From the NCBI GenBank assembly GCA_016081115.2, contig CM071928.1:53761950-53825949 (forward strand): a stretch of DNA of 64,000 nt, read 5' to 3'. The notes beneath the pieces were generated by a model. The model worked only from the letters and a program-made list of their open reading frames with translations. It was not told the DNA's origin and ran no database searches. A program made the position numbers and the translations under genes. Source of the DNA: Rehmannia glutinosa (lineage: Eukaryota > Streptophyta > Magnoliopsida > Lamiales > Orobanchaceae). Positions 22,703 through 35,045 of the stretch are shown piece by piece. Numbering within the stretch: position 1 is the stretch's first letter; each line of letters begins with the position of its first letter.

Positions 22703-22989
22703 AGGAATAATTACAAAGTGCCCATGAGATTTGGGCTAATTACAAAAACATTTAGAAATACTTCAAAAATAAAAAAGCCCTCAGGTTTGATTATTCGTAC
22801 ATGTCTTAAATTAATGATATATTTGTAATATATTTATAAATGTTAGGGCTTTTTTGAAATATTTTTTTCTTATGAAGGGAAAAAATGTAAATGAATCGAG
22901 ACTTCAACGGAGTTTTTGCAAATTTTAAGACCTGGGTTTTTTAGTAATTAACCTCAAAAGCTCAAGGTTTTTTTGTAACTAACCCTTAA
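22703..22989. repeat. MITE-like inverted-repeat element, about 287 bp
   Basis: The left end GGAATAATTACAAAGTGCCC, continuing TGAGATTTGGGCTAATTACAAAA, pairs with the reverse complement of the right end, GGGTTAGTTACAAAAAAACC, continuing TTGAGCTTTTGAGGTTAATTAC. The arms are about 45 bp and imperfect. Many plant intergenic repeats have such TTACAAAAA ends. I could not define a target duplication, so exact ends are uncertain. Confidence 0.5.
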
Positions 22990-23824
22990 CAATATGTTAG
23001 AGATTTAAATAAATATTGTTGTATTATAGAAGAAAAAGGTTCATGGTCTTTTGTTTAGTAATTCTAGATATTTTTCAAATATATTAGTATTCCCTCTAAA
23101 ATATATTAATAATCGAAGATGAAACTAGAAACGACTTTAAAGAATTTTTTATTGTACATATTTAGTATTATTATCTTATTTATGTTTTGATAGTAAATTA
23201 ATTATATATTCTTTGAAATTAAATACTATACAAATTATAATATTAAAAATTATCAAATTAAAAATTTGCATACTTTATCAATATATCAAATGAATAATTG
23301 AATATGAATTTAATTTACTAAGAGTTACACTATATTAATTATGTATCAAACAATGGTTGCTATCATATTAGATTATTTAGATGGGATAAGTTAAACTAAA
23401 AATCATATTTGATTGGTAGAAGATATTTTAATTTGATGATATTTGACTTATTAATGATCATAACTAGACTCATCATCTTGTAAGAAAATTAATTGATATT
23501 AAAATTAGTTAATTGATTAGTAAATTGCACATAAACTAAAGTAATATTCTAATCAAAAAATTGAGACATTGAGAATATAAACTTATATAAATCCTCACTT
23601 CGTATATCAAGAATTTTTCCTAGAAGAGAATAATATGTAAAAATTGGCTGCCAAATAGGAATACGAGAGGAATCTTGAGGAGTTTTCGGAAAAATACACA
23701 CACAATCTTAATGTGTGAGGTTGGTGGAAACTCAATACCATTAGATATCAAAACTTGAGCGATATTACTAGAGATGTTTTGATTATTCATATTTTTGATT
23801 GATATTTTTGTATGATGGACTAAA
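22990..23824. other. AT-rich intergenic DNA with a small minisatellite remnant
   Basis: No gene is recognised. Around 23058-23115, TAGTAATTCTAGATATTTTTC and ATATTAGTATTCCCTCTAAA, then ATATTAATAAT, resemble units of the minisatellite in Mutator-like copy 3, so a short piece of that family may have been left here. Confidence 0.45.
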
Positions 23825-23832
23825 CGGTTAAA

Positions 23833-24372
23833 TAGGGATGTCAACGAGTCGGATATGCCTGGACCCGAGACCTGACTCGCTAAAAAAATGGAATACCCAT
23901 TCCTGCCCCAACCCGCCTCATCTTAGACCCATACTCGCCCCAATTCATACCCGTGTTTAGCGGGTAAGACCCGTTAGACCCATTAAACCCGACAACTTTA
24001 TAAATTTGGCCAAAAATGTAAGATTTTTACTCAAAATAGTGCACTCATAACTTATGATATTTATATAATTGTATATATTATATGAATTATGAAATAAACA
24101 CCAAAAAATATATATATATATATATATTAAATCAAGAGTTCTTGAACAACTATATATTCACTCTATATATAAACTAAGAAAATAAAATAAATAAAAAAAA
24201 TATATAAGTCGGGTATGGGCGGTCTACCATACCAAGCACCGACCCATACCTTCGCCCGTGTCAAAAACCAATACCCAATACCCGTCCTCATACCCATTTA
24301 TTGGACCCATACCCGCCCCAAATGAGGCAGTGCAGTTGGTCCGGGTCTTACTTTGACCCATTGCCATCCCTA
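23833..24372. mobile_element. hAT-type MITE, 540 bp
   Basis: The ends are TAGGGATGTCAA and, inverted, TAGGGATGGCAA. Exact 8-bp duplications CGGTTAAA flank it (23825-23832 and 24373-24380). An 8-bp duplication with TAGGGATG ends is typical of hAT MITEs in plants. The subterminal parts are rich in ACCCGY and its complement (ACCCGCC, GGGTATGGGC), and the centre holds a (TA)n run near 24110-24127. No transposase is encoded. Confidence 0.88.
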
Positions 24373-24380
24373 CGGTTAAA

Positions 24381-25299
24381 GTAGAATTTAACTAATAATT
24401 TCAATTTGATTATCTTTTTGACTCTTTTTAAAGCATATGGATAATCTCGAGTTTCCAATTTTTGTTCCGGACAAGCTGTCCATTAGAATCGAATGTCGAA
24501 CCGAACCATCCCAAAATTTGGGATGGTGCAGTTTATATATATCTTTTAGCTATGGTACGATTTCAAATATCAATATTTTTGAAATATTCGAATTTTGTAT
24601 GATTAGGAGATTTTTTAATCTCTCTAACAATACCACCCCTAATGATGACATCGAAACAATAATTAATCCGAAAATCAACAAAAAACATCGATCCTCCATG
24701 CAAATCAATTTGCCACGTATAACCTTTCTCTTTAAAAATCGAGTATTCATATGATGGTAATTCACTGATCACCACCGAGCCTTATTTAATTTTGGAAAAG
24801 GTCTACTATTCAAATGCAATACATGCATATTGCATTTGTCCCCTTTAACTACATGCATGTAACACTTTAACCCCTCAAACTAAGAAAACACATTAATTAT
24901 ATCAATATTTTCTTATAACCATGAACTTGTAGCTCAAGTAGTATGACGACCCACCTTTTGCAACAATGTTGATTAGAATTAGAACCCGAGTTTTCGTTTT
25001 TTTTTTTTTTTTAAGATTTATCCCTTTCCCTCAACTTCTCCCAATTATTAAAAAAATCCATTCTACAAAATGTTTGAGAAAATATCAAAACTTTAAATCG
25101 TTGATTCCATTTAATTATAAGAAAAAGAAATTTAATCAGATTGATTTTATATTTCCATTGTTAATTGTATGATTCAAAAGATGATTTTTCATTTAATAAT
25201 TCTTTTTTTTTTGACATGATTTATAATTATTTATTTAACATATATTAATTGCATCATTTTATATTGTTGATCTACTTTATAAGTTAATAAGGTAGTCTT
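24381..25299. other. AT-rich intergenic DNA, nothing recognised
   Basis: T-rich and A-rich stretches with short open frames only. No terminal repeats, splice-supported exons or RNA genes are seen. Confidence 0.55.
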
Positions 25300-26369
25300 T
25301 GTTGGAAATTGATTTTTAATAAATGGGTTTTGACCCATGTTTGACCAATTATTTAAGTGAGGTCATTTATTTATTTTGAAAAATAAATGATGTAATCGTA
25401 ATCTACACCGCTGGTAGATGAAATTAGCATTTTGAATTTGTCAAAACCAATTTCGGGTGAATGAGAAATTAATGCATAAAATTAGCCATTTAAATGCTTT
25501 TTATATAAGGAATATAAAAGAGTGGGAATATAGAATGTCATATCACACATGGAAAATATATTAAATGCTTGACTAGTTTATATAGAGCTTCATCATTAAT
25601 ACGGAGTAATGAAGTGGAGCTCCTTATGGTACACCCTAGTGGACCAAGTCAATTTTGACTTGCCTTTGGCTAGCTCAAATAGCACCGAGGACGGTGCGAA
25701 GCACCGTTCGAGCCCGAGCCAGGGTCGGGGTCGTGCACGTCGCACATAGTTGCATTGGGTACTTTAGAGACGCATTTTGCACTTCACACGTATGCATCAT
25801 CGCGAGGAGCTTTGAGGAGCCTTAAAGTTTTAACAATTCGAACCATGGTTCGGTCCAGTGGCTCGGTGACTTGGCAAAAGTCATCCGGATGGCGACACGT
25901 GGCACACGGTGGAAGTGACTGGATGCACCTATTCACAGACTAGACACGACTGTTCTGTGTGCAGGGGTGTGTAGTAAAGGTTGTGTACCTTTGGAAGAGA
26001 TGCGATCTAGACCATCAGATTGTGCCTGTTGATTGGAAGACACGATCCAATCGTCCAGATCGATCCGAACCAATGGATGCACCTGTTCTAAACAGACATC
26101 CAGAACTCTATATAAACAGACCCCCATGAATCTATTTTGGACATTAGAAAAATCCGAAAATCATCTGCATATCTGTATATTATTTCTGTCTTTTCCCTTC
26201 TACAAAATTGAAAGTTTCGAAATACGTTAAGTTCACTGTAAGTACGGATTTTGCAAGTGCTGCTAAGCCAAACTTGAAAGTTGTTGTATCTTAGAGACGA
26301 TTGCCTAGAACTGTCACTTTTGTACGGGGCAATTTCGTCTTGCGGATAGAGAATCCAATTCTCGCATCA
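25300..26369 (+). repeat. 5' LTR of element C (right end provisional)
   Basis: It begins TGTTGGAAATTGATTTTTAA. TATATAAA at 26109-26116 is a good TATA box. The right end is placed at CTCGCATCA (26369) because of the CA ending, but no clear tRNA-Met primer site follows. A weak alternative is near 26282, before TTGTATCTTAGAGACG. Without the 3' LTR in the window this cannot be settled. Confidence 0.6.
26109..26116 (+). promoter_or_regulatory. TATA box in the LTR of element C
   Basis: TATATAAA within ACTCTATATAAACAGACCCCC, in the expected part of a copia LTR. Confidence 0.6.
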
Positions 26370-26463
26370 ACTTAAATATTATGTCCCATTATTTGTCCGT
26401 TTTATGTGGAAAACCAAACACCGTAAACAACAATCGCAAGACGAAATTCTGTTTTCTTGAAAA

Positions 26464-27291
26464 ATGACTAACATAAGTTTCACCCCGATGGCTGCTGCTC
26501 TCGCGCATGGAGAAAAACCGGTGAAATTTTTCGATGTTGACTTCAAGCGCTGGCAACAGAAGATGCTGTTCTATTTGACTACTTTGGGTTTGTCCCGGTT
26601 TCTGAAGGAGGACCCCCGACCATTGGTGAAGAAGAAATGGACAATTAAAGGCGGATTGTTGTGGATGCATTGCACAACATCGACTTTCTGTGTCGCAACT
26701 ATATATGTTTTGAATGGGCTGGAAGACACCCTCTATAATGTCTATAGCTCATTCAAAATGTCCAAAGAATTGTAGGATTCTTTGGAAAAGAAGTACAAGA
26801 CAGAAGATACCGGCACAAAGAAATTTGTTGTCGGCAAATTTCTGGATATCAAGATGGTTGATACCAAAATGGTAATCGGCCAAGTTCAGAAAATTCAAAT
26901 CATACTTTATGACTTAGTGTCTGAAGGGATGATTCTGAATGAGTCATTTTAAGTGGCTGCAATTATCGAAAAATTGTCGCCATTGTGGAAAGACTTTAAG
27001 AACTACCTCAAGCTCAAGCGCAAAAATATAGGGCTTGAAGATTTAATAGTTCGACATCGGATTGGGGAAGACAACCGAAAATCCGAAGTAAAGTCCAGCA
27101 AAACTGGAATGGAGGCCAAGGCCAATCTTGCAGAATCGAGCACTAGCAAGAAACAGAAGCAATTCAGAAATGGTAAAGGGAAGGCCAACAAGTTCAAAGG
27201 AAGCTCCTACAACTGTGGCAACCCGAATCACATGGCCAAGGATTGCCAACACCCAAAGAAAAAAGACAATCAAAATGGCAACCAACAATAA
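26464..27291 (+). pseudogene. gag: gag of element C
   Basis: The start MTNISFTPMAAALAHGEKPV, then KFFDVDFKRWQQKMLFYLTT, is the conserved N-terminus of a common plant copia gag. A stop at 26773 and another near 26950 interrupt the frame. The C-terminal part has a basic, Lys-rich stretch and a zinc knuckle SYNCGNPNHMAKDCQHPKK, where the first Cys of the CCHC pattern is replaced. The natural reading continues into protease. Confidence 0.82.
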
Positions 27292-27299
27292 GCTAATGT

Positions 27300-27579
27300 G
27301 ACCGAGGACAAGTCTGTTTCGATAGACATGTCGGAGCTCAATCTCACCACCATTGTGTTTGAAGCCAATATGGTAGATAACTCAAGGAAGTGGTGGATAG
27401 ATACTGGGGCTACTCATCACATATGTGCCGATTAGGAGATGTTTTTCGCCTAAACTCCGATAAATGGAAGAAAACTGTTCATGGGGAACTTTTCGACTTC
27501 CAACATCGTGGTGCTTGGAAAGGTTGTGCTGAAGATGACTTTAAAAGAGTCAAGCTTGTGGATGTGCTGCATGTCCTGG
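27300..27579 (+). pseudogene. Protease region of element C, cut by insertion of element E
   Basis: WWIDTGATHHICAD near 27393-27434 is the aspartic protease active-site motif (DTG). A stop follows within a few codons and the frame shifts. The sequence VDVLHV just before 27580 is the usual start of the conserved block after protease. That block resumes at 41763 with IRKNLISVP, which confirms the insertion site. Confidence 0.78.
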
Positions 27580-29146
27580 TGTTGGGAAATTATTTTTAGA
27601 TTTTGATGAATGCCATGTAAAACTTATAATAGAAAATTGGCACCCCATTTTTGTTGTAAATTGCATTGTAATAGATAGGGCTGGTCGAAAGTGAGTTAAG
27701 TCGCCTATGCCCGAACATGCAAGAAGACAACGGAGACTAGAAGGAAGACTCATTTGTGAAGTAGCCGAGTGTGGCAAAGAAGAGAAGACAGAACTCGTGA
27801 AGGAGCGGTGAGATGCGGTGAGTGAAGTATCGTCAAGTCAACTTAAGATATCCATGCTTCAAGTTGAAGTGAGAAGAGTCATCCAATGATTGGAAGTCGA
27901 CTCGAAGTCACCCGGGGAATTAAGAAAATGCGATCAAGTCGAGATAATCGAAAGAGATCCGTTGTACGTAAATCAAGATAATTACTTAAACAAGTAATAC
28001 ATCCATACTACCTTTCTTGAAGTGCTCGATCCCGAGAAGCATGCAAAAGGAATAAACCAATGGGAAGCACGCACCGTGTCGAACTCTAAAAAGTCAAGAA
28101 TCGTTCATACGAGGAAACGTAAATTCCAAGGACTGCAACAAGACAAGCCAATGACCACAAGTGTCTTTTGAAAATAATCCTATCTCTTCATCGGGCAAAT
28201 TTTCAAAAGAACACTATAAAAGGCTGAGGAGTTTATTTGAGAAAAGGTTACCTTGACAACTCGAACCACGAACATTCAAGCTAACATTTGAACTGTAACC
28301 AAAAATATTCTCAAGTCATTCAAGATCAATCCTCAAACCTACATTACGAAGGAAATCAATCCAACACTCACCTGTGAAGGAAAGACAACTTCTATCGGTT
28401 GAAGAGGAAACATTTGAAGAATCAAGGGGTCTACATTCCACGGAGGATTGTAGGAAGGTTCAAGGTCTAACCCTTGAGTCTCAAGTTTTGGAGGGCTTCG
28501 TGATCAAATCCAAGGAGCTTGAGCAAGTGGGCTGTAGTAGCAAGCATTTGCCGTGTGAAGAAGTTCGAGTCGAACGAGAAGCGGTTGTGTGACCAAGGCA
28601 TCTCGGTGAGTCCCAAAGGATCAAGTCATTTTGTGTGATCAAGACTTGTATCAGACCGTTAACCACTCGTATATTGATCCATACTTAGTGGATTCCTCCA
28701 GGAGTTGGAGAAGAGAGGAGTAGAAGAATTGCCCCATCTTGAACCTTTATAAAAACTTATTGTGTCATTTACATTTCAAAGACTTTAATTTCTGCATATT
28801 ACTTTCATATCTGCTGACATATTTGCTATCCAATTGATAATTAACTAAGTGCTAAAACCAAGTATTAAAACAAACTTAACCAAATTCAAGGGTGTTAAGT
28901 CTTCCGCTGAAAACATATCACAGTCGAGTTAAGTCTTTAGTCAAAACAGCTGAGTTATTCTATCAACAACTCAGTTGAGTCTGTTGAGTGACTAACTCTG
29001 CTGATTAACTAACTTAGTTGTCCATCAAGGACTCAAATTTGTGAAGTATTAACTCTGAACATTTTAAAAGGACTAAATCGAAAAGTTGGTAAGGTTTATT
29101 CAACCCCTCCTTCTAAACCTTACACTCACACCCCTTGGGACCTACA
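27580..29146 (+). repeat. 5' LTR of element E
   Basis: From TGTTGGGAAATTATTTTTAG to CCCCTTGGGACCTACA, 1567 bp. TATA box at 28215-28222. Aligns throughout with 40216-41758. Confidence 0.93.
28215..28222 (+). promoter_or_regulatory. TATA box in the 5' LTR of element E
   Basis: TATAAAAG within CACTATAAAAGGCTGAGG, shared by all SIRE-type LTRs in the window. Confidence 0.7.
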
Positions 29147-29148
29147 AG

Positions 29149-29160
29149 TGGTATCAGAGC
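29149..29160 (+). other. Primer binding site of element E (initiator tRNA-Met)
   Basis: TGGTATCAGAGC, a perfect match to the standard plant tRNA-Met primer site, two bases after the LTR end. Confidence 0.93.
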
Positions 29161-29272
29161 GGTTGGTTCATTGAGCCTTCCGCACTGGTTACTGAACTAG
29201 ATCTCCAAATTTTTCAAAGCTTGTTTTAGTACTCAATCTTTCAAAACTCTTTTATTCAGCAAAGTTATTATC

Positions 29273-30470
29273 ATGGAAGCAAATTTGACACGCATCCCTA
29301 TGTTCACAATTGAAGAATTTGATGATTGGAAAATTCGTATGTGCTCACCTATCAAAGATTACACGATGAGATGTGGAAGATAGAAGATGGGTCACTCCAA
29401 ATCTTAAAAGTGAACACAGCTGCAAGGAGAGCTGCAACTGAAGGAGAAGAAGATGCTGCTCCCAGACCAGCAATGGTTGAAAAACCAAGAGCTGAATGGA
29501 CAAATGATGACAGGAAAAGATATAACTTGGACAATGTGGCCAAGGACATTCTTTACAAAACTTTAGACAAAGCCATGTTCAACAAAGTCAAATCATGCAA
29601 AACGGCAAAAGAAATCTAGGACAAGCTAACCTTGATTTGCGAAGGATCAGAGCAAATCAAAGAAAATAAACTATCTGTGGTTGTACAAAAATTTGAAAAC
29701 TTTAAGATGCTTGCGGGGAGAAACCTTGGATCATTTGGATGCTCGATTCACGAAATTACCAATGGTATGCACTTGGAAAGGAATATACATAGAAGAAAAT
29801 GTGTATGAAGATTCTAAAAAGTCTCCCAACTGAGTGGGATATGAAAGTCATGGCCATGAGACATTCCATGGACCTATCAAAGACATCCAACCATGAGCTA
29901 TTCTCGGATCTCAAAGCCTATGAATTTGGTGAGAGGAAAAGACCAAGAGAAAACAGTGTGCCCAAAAAACAATTGCTCTAATTGTTAAAGATGGCAAAAA
30001 GAGCCGAGGTCAAAGAAGTTATTGACCAAGAGGAGATCGACTTTTGATGGTTAAAAGGTTTAACAAGTTCTTCAATAAGAATTACAAAAGAAGCAAGGTT
30101 AATCCTCCGGAAGACACTCGGCTCCTCCAAGTCAAGGAAGAAAGAATACCCAAGAGAGCGAGCATCAAAAAGTTGAATATCAAAGAGTGACAATCAAGGA
30201 TGGAAAGAACTGATCAAAAAGTTGAAAATCTATGTTGGAGCTGAGCAACCTGGTTACTATGCCATTGAATGCCCGTATCCTCGTAGTCAACAAATACAGG
30301 AATGAAGAGGAAAGAAAAGTCTTGAGAGAAAGAAAACGGGGAAAAGAGAAAGCAATGTTGGTGTAGAGAGGCTGTCGATCATGCAAGTCAAAAGACACAA
30401 TGGACTCGGAGAGTAGTGAAGTCGACTACTCAAGTGACTCGAAGAAGAAGCCTTGATCCGTCTAATGGCT
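29273..30470 (+). pseudogene. gag: gag of element E
   Basis: It starts at MEANLTRIPMFTIEEFDDWK, 113 nt after the primer site. Blocks YNLDNVAKDILYKTLDKAMF (about 29520-29580), a stop at 29617, then MCMKILKSLPTEWDMKVMA (from 29799) and SNHELFSDLKAYEF follow. The zinc knuckle near 30228-30285 is damaged: only the YAIECPYP end is clear, and the upstream Cys pair falls in another frame. The UBN2-type capsid family is clear; the protein is not made intact. Confidence 0.8.
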
Positions 30471-33237
30471 AAAGAACAAAACCAACCCGACCAAGAAGAT
30501 GAGGTACACTCTAACTCATCACACTCAGATACTAGTGATAGTGGTGGTGACACACACACTTCATCACCCACTGATCTTTATGATTCATTAGGCAAAATGA
30601 TGAAAGATTTTGAACACATTAAATCCTCACACACACTACTAAATGAGGAAAACAACCTACTTAAGAGCAAAACTCACGATTGACTAAGGAGCCGAGCACG
30701 TAAGTCAAATAAGCGATGAGAATAAAAGTCTAAAAAATTTGAAAATGCTAAGTTAATAGCAGAGATAATCGCTATAGAAAAGAGGGAGAATGACCTCAAA
30801 AATGTGATTGCCTCATTTACTAAGGCATCTAAATCATTGGATGATCTTATTATGAGTCAAAGAGAATGTGGAGACAAGACAGGCTTAGGATTTAATTCCT
30901 CTATGCTATGTCAAGTTCCAAAAGTGATTTTGGAAAAGGGATCTTCAAGCAATGAAGTATCTCTAAAATCCAAAACTCCAAATGATGCACACACATTTAT
31001 TCCAAAGCACAATCACAAGCAAACGGCCTTGGTTATAAAGGAAAATGAAAACAACTTGATTGAGTATCGAGAGGGCGATTGAGAAGAAATCGAAGAGTTC
31101 CTCAAAGAAACTCCAAGATACTTTGTAAAGAAGAAACAGAGCTACCAAAAGCCCCGAAATTCTATAAAAAAACACATATGATGGGAATGGTAGAAAATAC
31201 CCAAGCAAGTGATTGGAATAATGTGAACTATCGGCAAAGACCTATGGATATAAGCCTAAGTGGCAAAGGCCTAGAACTCAAAGAAAGGCCATTCCAAAGG
31301 CATAAGAGCTATCATCAAACACACATATGCACCTAGGCACTACACTCGGAGATATCACAACTACCCAAAGAAGGCAATTGCTAAAACACATATACAAGCA
31401 TACGAGACAAAAGAGACATTTGTATGAACCAGAACCCCAAGCAATTTGCCAAAATTAATTATGATTATGGCAGCGATAGATGGCAACCCCTAGAGTCAAA
31501 TCATTTGGCTATAGGTTGGTTGGATCATCTTACAATACTAACCCCTTAGGACCGGACAAGTATGGGTACCTAAAACCTAATTTCCTTGATTGCGAGGGTC
31601 AAGGAGCGGTGAGTGCCAAGGAACCTGGTACATGGATAGTGGTTGTTCGGACACATGACATGAAACAAGAAAAATTTATCAAAATTCAAGGATGTTAGAG
31701 GTGCAAAAGTCATATTTGGAGGGAATGAAGCCGGGAGAAATAAGAGGCATTGGATCCACCAAGAAAAAATGGATTAGAATTTATAGATGTTGCATATGTT
31801 GTTGAAGGCCTCAACTTCAACTTGCTAAGCATAAGTCAACTCGTGACAAAGGCTACAATGTTGGATTCAATATGGGTGTATGCCAAATCAAGGATCTTTG
31901 AAACTAATGAAATAGTGTTGCAAGGATGCGGACAAAAGAACATGTATGTGGTAGATTGGTCAACTGCAACACCAAGCACTTGTCTGCTAGCAAAGAGCAC
32001 AGCTGAATCAAGTTGGTTGTGGCACAAGAAGCTAAGTCACCTGAATTTCAAAACTATTAACAAACTTGCAAGAAGTAATCTTGTGGAAGGACTTCGGACT
32101 CGATATCAAGAAGGAAAGTATATGTGATGCATGCGGATGGGAAAACAGATCAAATCATCATTCAAAGAAAAGACATGTCCATCTTCAACAAGAATATTGC
32201 ACCTGCTACATATGGATCTATTTGGTCCAGTTGAACCAGCCAACATAAGTGGGAAGAAATACACATTGGTGGTAGTAGATGACTACTCAAGATATACATG
32301 GACAATATTCATGTGTAAGAAGAAAGAAACTCTGCAGAAACTACCTCAGCTGATGAAGAGAATACAAAATGAGAAGAGTCAAACCATTATCAAAATAAGA
32401 TCTGACAGAGGAACTGAGTTTGTCAATGGTATAATAACTCAATATTGTATTGAAAATGGTATTGGTCATGAATTATCTGCAGCAAGGACTCCACAACAAA
32501 AAGGGAGTTGCAGAAAGAAGGAATAGAACTCTCAAAGAAGCAGCAAGGACTATGTTAGCTGCAAGCGAAAGGTGCCTAAAAGATTTTGGGTGAAGCAATA
32601 AACACAAACATGCTATACTCAAAATAGATGCATGATAAGCAGACGGTGACAAAGACTCCCTATGAGATTTGGACAGGGAGAAAGCAAAATGTTGCATACT
32701 TTAGAATATTTGGATGCAAATGCTTCATCCATAACAATGGCAAAGATAATTTAAAGGCTTTTGATGCTAAAGCTAACGAAGGTATCTTCTTAGGATACTC
32801 AGCTGAAAGCAAAGCCTACAGAGTGCTCAACAAGAGGACAATGGTTACAAAAGAATCCATCCATGTGGTGTTTGATGAACCAAATGTAAATGGAGAAAAC
32901 ATTGAAGAGTCAGCTGATAAGCTGAATCAACCAACCATGCAGAAGAGTCCCTATGTTGAAGCTGAAGCTGGAGTTATAAGTCCAGATGAAGAAGAGATAG
33001 CTGAGTCTCAAAGACAGTTGGAAAATGTGCAGCTAAGTGATGATGAGAGAGCTGATCAAAATAACACAGCTGCAAGACGACTGAATCCAGCTAATTTACT
33101 CCAACCTGATATAAGAAGGCTGAGAGACCATCCACCAGAACTAATCATTGGAGATGTAAGAGAAGGTGTGAAAACTAGATCGAACTCAACAAGAAGCAAT
33201 GTTCACTTGCTTCATCTCACAAATATAGCCAAAAGAT
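30471..33237 (+). pseudogene. pol: pol of element E, N-terminal linker, protease and integrase
   Basis: A charged linker (30471-31600) precedes protease, whose YMDSG lies at 31629-31643 before a frame change. The integrase zinc region (HKKLSHLNFKTINKLA near 32025) is followed by the core: HMDLFGPVEP near 32210, SDRGTEFVNG near 32400, and NGVAERRNRTL near 32500-32540. The catalytic D, D and E are all present, but a one-base shift splits them. The C-terminal region (RIFGCKCFIHNNGKDN, FLGYSAESKAYRVLNKRTM) is open from 32628 to 33257. Confidence 0.85.
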
Positions 33238-34080
33238 GTGTCACAAGCATTGAATGACACACATTGGATTCAAGCCATGCAAGAAGAGCTAAATCAGTTT
33301 GAAAGGAACAAAGTGTGGGAATTGGTTCAAAGGCCAACCCATCAAAATGTTATTGGCACTAAATGGGTGTTCAGAAACAAGATGAATGAGGAAGGTTCTG
33401 TGGTGAGAAACAAAGCAAGATTGGTAGCCAAAGGGTATTGCCAAGAAGAAGGAATAGATTTTGATGAAACTTTTGCTCATGTGGCAAGATTGGAAGCAAT
33501 AAGAATGTTTCTTGTCTATGCAGCTCACAAGAACTTTATTGTATATCAAATGGATGTAAAGAGTGCATTCCTTAATGGGTTATTAGAAGAAGAAGTATAT
33601 GTTGAACAACCTCCAGGATTTGAGCAGAAGACTCTTGGAGATAAGGTATACAAACTCAAGAAAGCTTTATATGGATTGAAACAGGCACCCAGAGCATGGT
33701 ATGATACATTATCACAATTTCTAACTGAGAACGGATTCACAAAAGGCAAAGTGGATAGAACACTCTTCAGAATTCAAGATGGGAAGAGTATACTGCTTGT
33801 TCAAATATATGTGGATGACATCATCTTTGGATCCACAAACAAAGAGTTGTGTGATAAATTCTCAAATCTCATGCAAAGCAAATTCGAAATGAGCATGATG
33901 GGAGAGCTGACATTCTTCCTTGGACTCCAAGTAAAACAGCTGAAGAATGGAACCTTCATAAGTCAGACAAAATACACCAGAGATTTAATGAAGAAATTTG
34001 GTATGGAAGAGAAGTCTTTTGTGAAAATACCAATGAATACATCGATCAAAATAGATATGGATGCAAATGGTAAGCTGTAG
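33238..34080 (+). pseudogene. pol: Reverse transcriptase of element E (longest open part)
   Basis: A 280-residue open frame holds the copia reverse transcriptase core: GTKWVFRNKMNEEGSVVRNK, LVAKGYCQEEGIDFDETFAHV, MDVKSAFLNGLLEEEVYVEQPP, LKKALYGLKQAPRAWYDTL and the catalytic YVDD at 33808-33819, followed by FLGLQVKQL. All core motifs are present. It ends at a stop at 34078, where the related element D reads on into RNase H. It is part of the polyprotein, so the apparent Met start has no meaning of its own. Confidence 0.88.
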
Positions 34081-34740
34081 ATCAAACAAGATCTGAGCAC
34101 TTATTGGATCATTGCTCTATCTCACAAAGCAAGCAGGCGGACATCACCTTTGTTGTAGGTGTATGTGCAAGATTTCAATCTCCTCCAAAAGAAAGCCATG
34201 ATAGCTATGACCAAGAGAATCTTGAGATATTTGAAAGAAAGCCAAGAAGTTGGCTTATGGTATCCAAAGGAAGGTGGATTCAAGCTAATTGGTTATTGGA
34301 CTCGACTATCTTTGGATGTAGAGTTGAGAAAAAAGTACCTCGAGGCACATGTCAAATTCTTGGAAATAGGCTAATTTCTGGTTTAGCAAGAAGCAAAATT
34401 CAATAGCTACCTCCAGTGACGAGAATACATAGTTCGGGCATTTCATTGTTGTGCCCAAGTCTTATGGATGAGACAAAGAAGTGAGAGACTATGAGGTTGA
34501 AGAAAAGGAAATTCCAATTATGTGTGATAACACAAGTGCAATTGCAATCACTCAAAATCTGTGTTGCATTCAAGAACAAAGCACATTGATGTCAGATATC
34601 ACTTCATAAGAGATCATGTTGAAAAGAAGGACATCACCTTGGAATATATCTCAACTGATAAGCAATTAGCTGACATAACAAAACCATTATGTGAATCAAG
34701 ATTTGAAGAACTCAAACATGAATTGGGGTTAATTGAGTGA
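34081..34740 (+). pseudogene. pol: RNase H of element E
   Basis: The connection and RNase H are readable in mixed frames: ITFVVGVCARFQSPPKESH, ILRYLKESQEVGLWYPKEGG, then CDNTSAIAIT, TKHIDVRYHFIRDHVEKKD and STDKQLADI. The polyprotein would stop at TGA 34738-34740 after GLIE. Several frameshifts fall within 34100-34560. Confidence 0.82.
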
Positions 34741-34979
34741 GTTGACATTGAAGACTCAAAGAAAAGAGATGGAACACGAAAAGATGAAAAAGAGCTAAAC
34801 TCTTAAATCACCTAAGTAAATCACCGGTATCGGAGAATCACTTGCATTGAGTTAGTGATAGGTGAGTATTTATGTGCAAAGAGAGAAGAGTTAAATCGGC
34901 TAAGGAATAAAGTTTGAGTCATTTATGAGAAATTGACAAAACGCGATGCTTTTACTAAGCGGGAATGTTTTTAAGAATG

Positions 34980-35045
34980 ACGTCGACATAATTATGATGT
35001 GTACTGATCAAAAGCTGCACACAAAGCTTATGATTGGATATAAAT
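34980..35045 (+). promoter_or_regulatory. Candidate internal promoter before the extra ORF of element E
   Basis: ACGTC at 34980-34984 (within TGACGTC), then 54 nt, then TATAAAT at 35039-35045 directly after ATTGG, in GCTTATGATTGGATATAAAT. The ORF start at 35298 is 252 nt further. The leader between is CT-rich (TTCTCTCTCACTTT). The arrangement matches elements A and D. Confidence 0.5.

Noticed and set aside
24437..24765. 105-residue open frame next to the hAT MITE
   Set aside because: AT-rich chance frame with an equally long frame on the other strand. No motif and no splice support.
29149..29160. TGGTATCAGAGC as part of a tRNA gene
   Set aside because: It is the primer binding site of an LTR element. 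No cloverleaf surrounds it. I found no tRNA or rRNA genes in the window.
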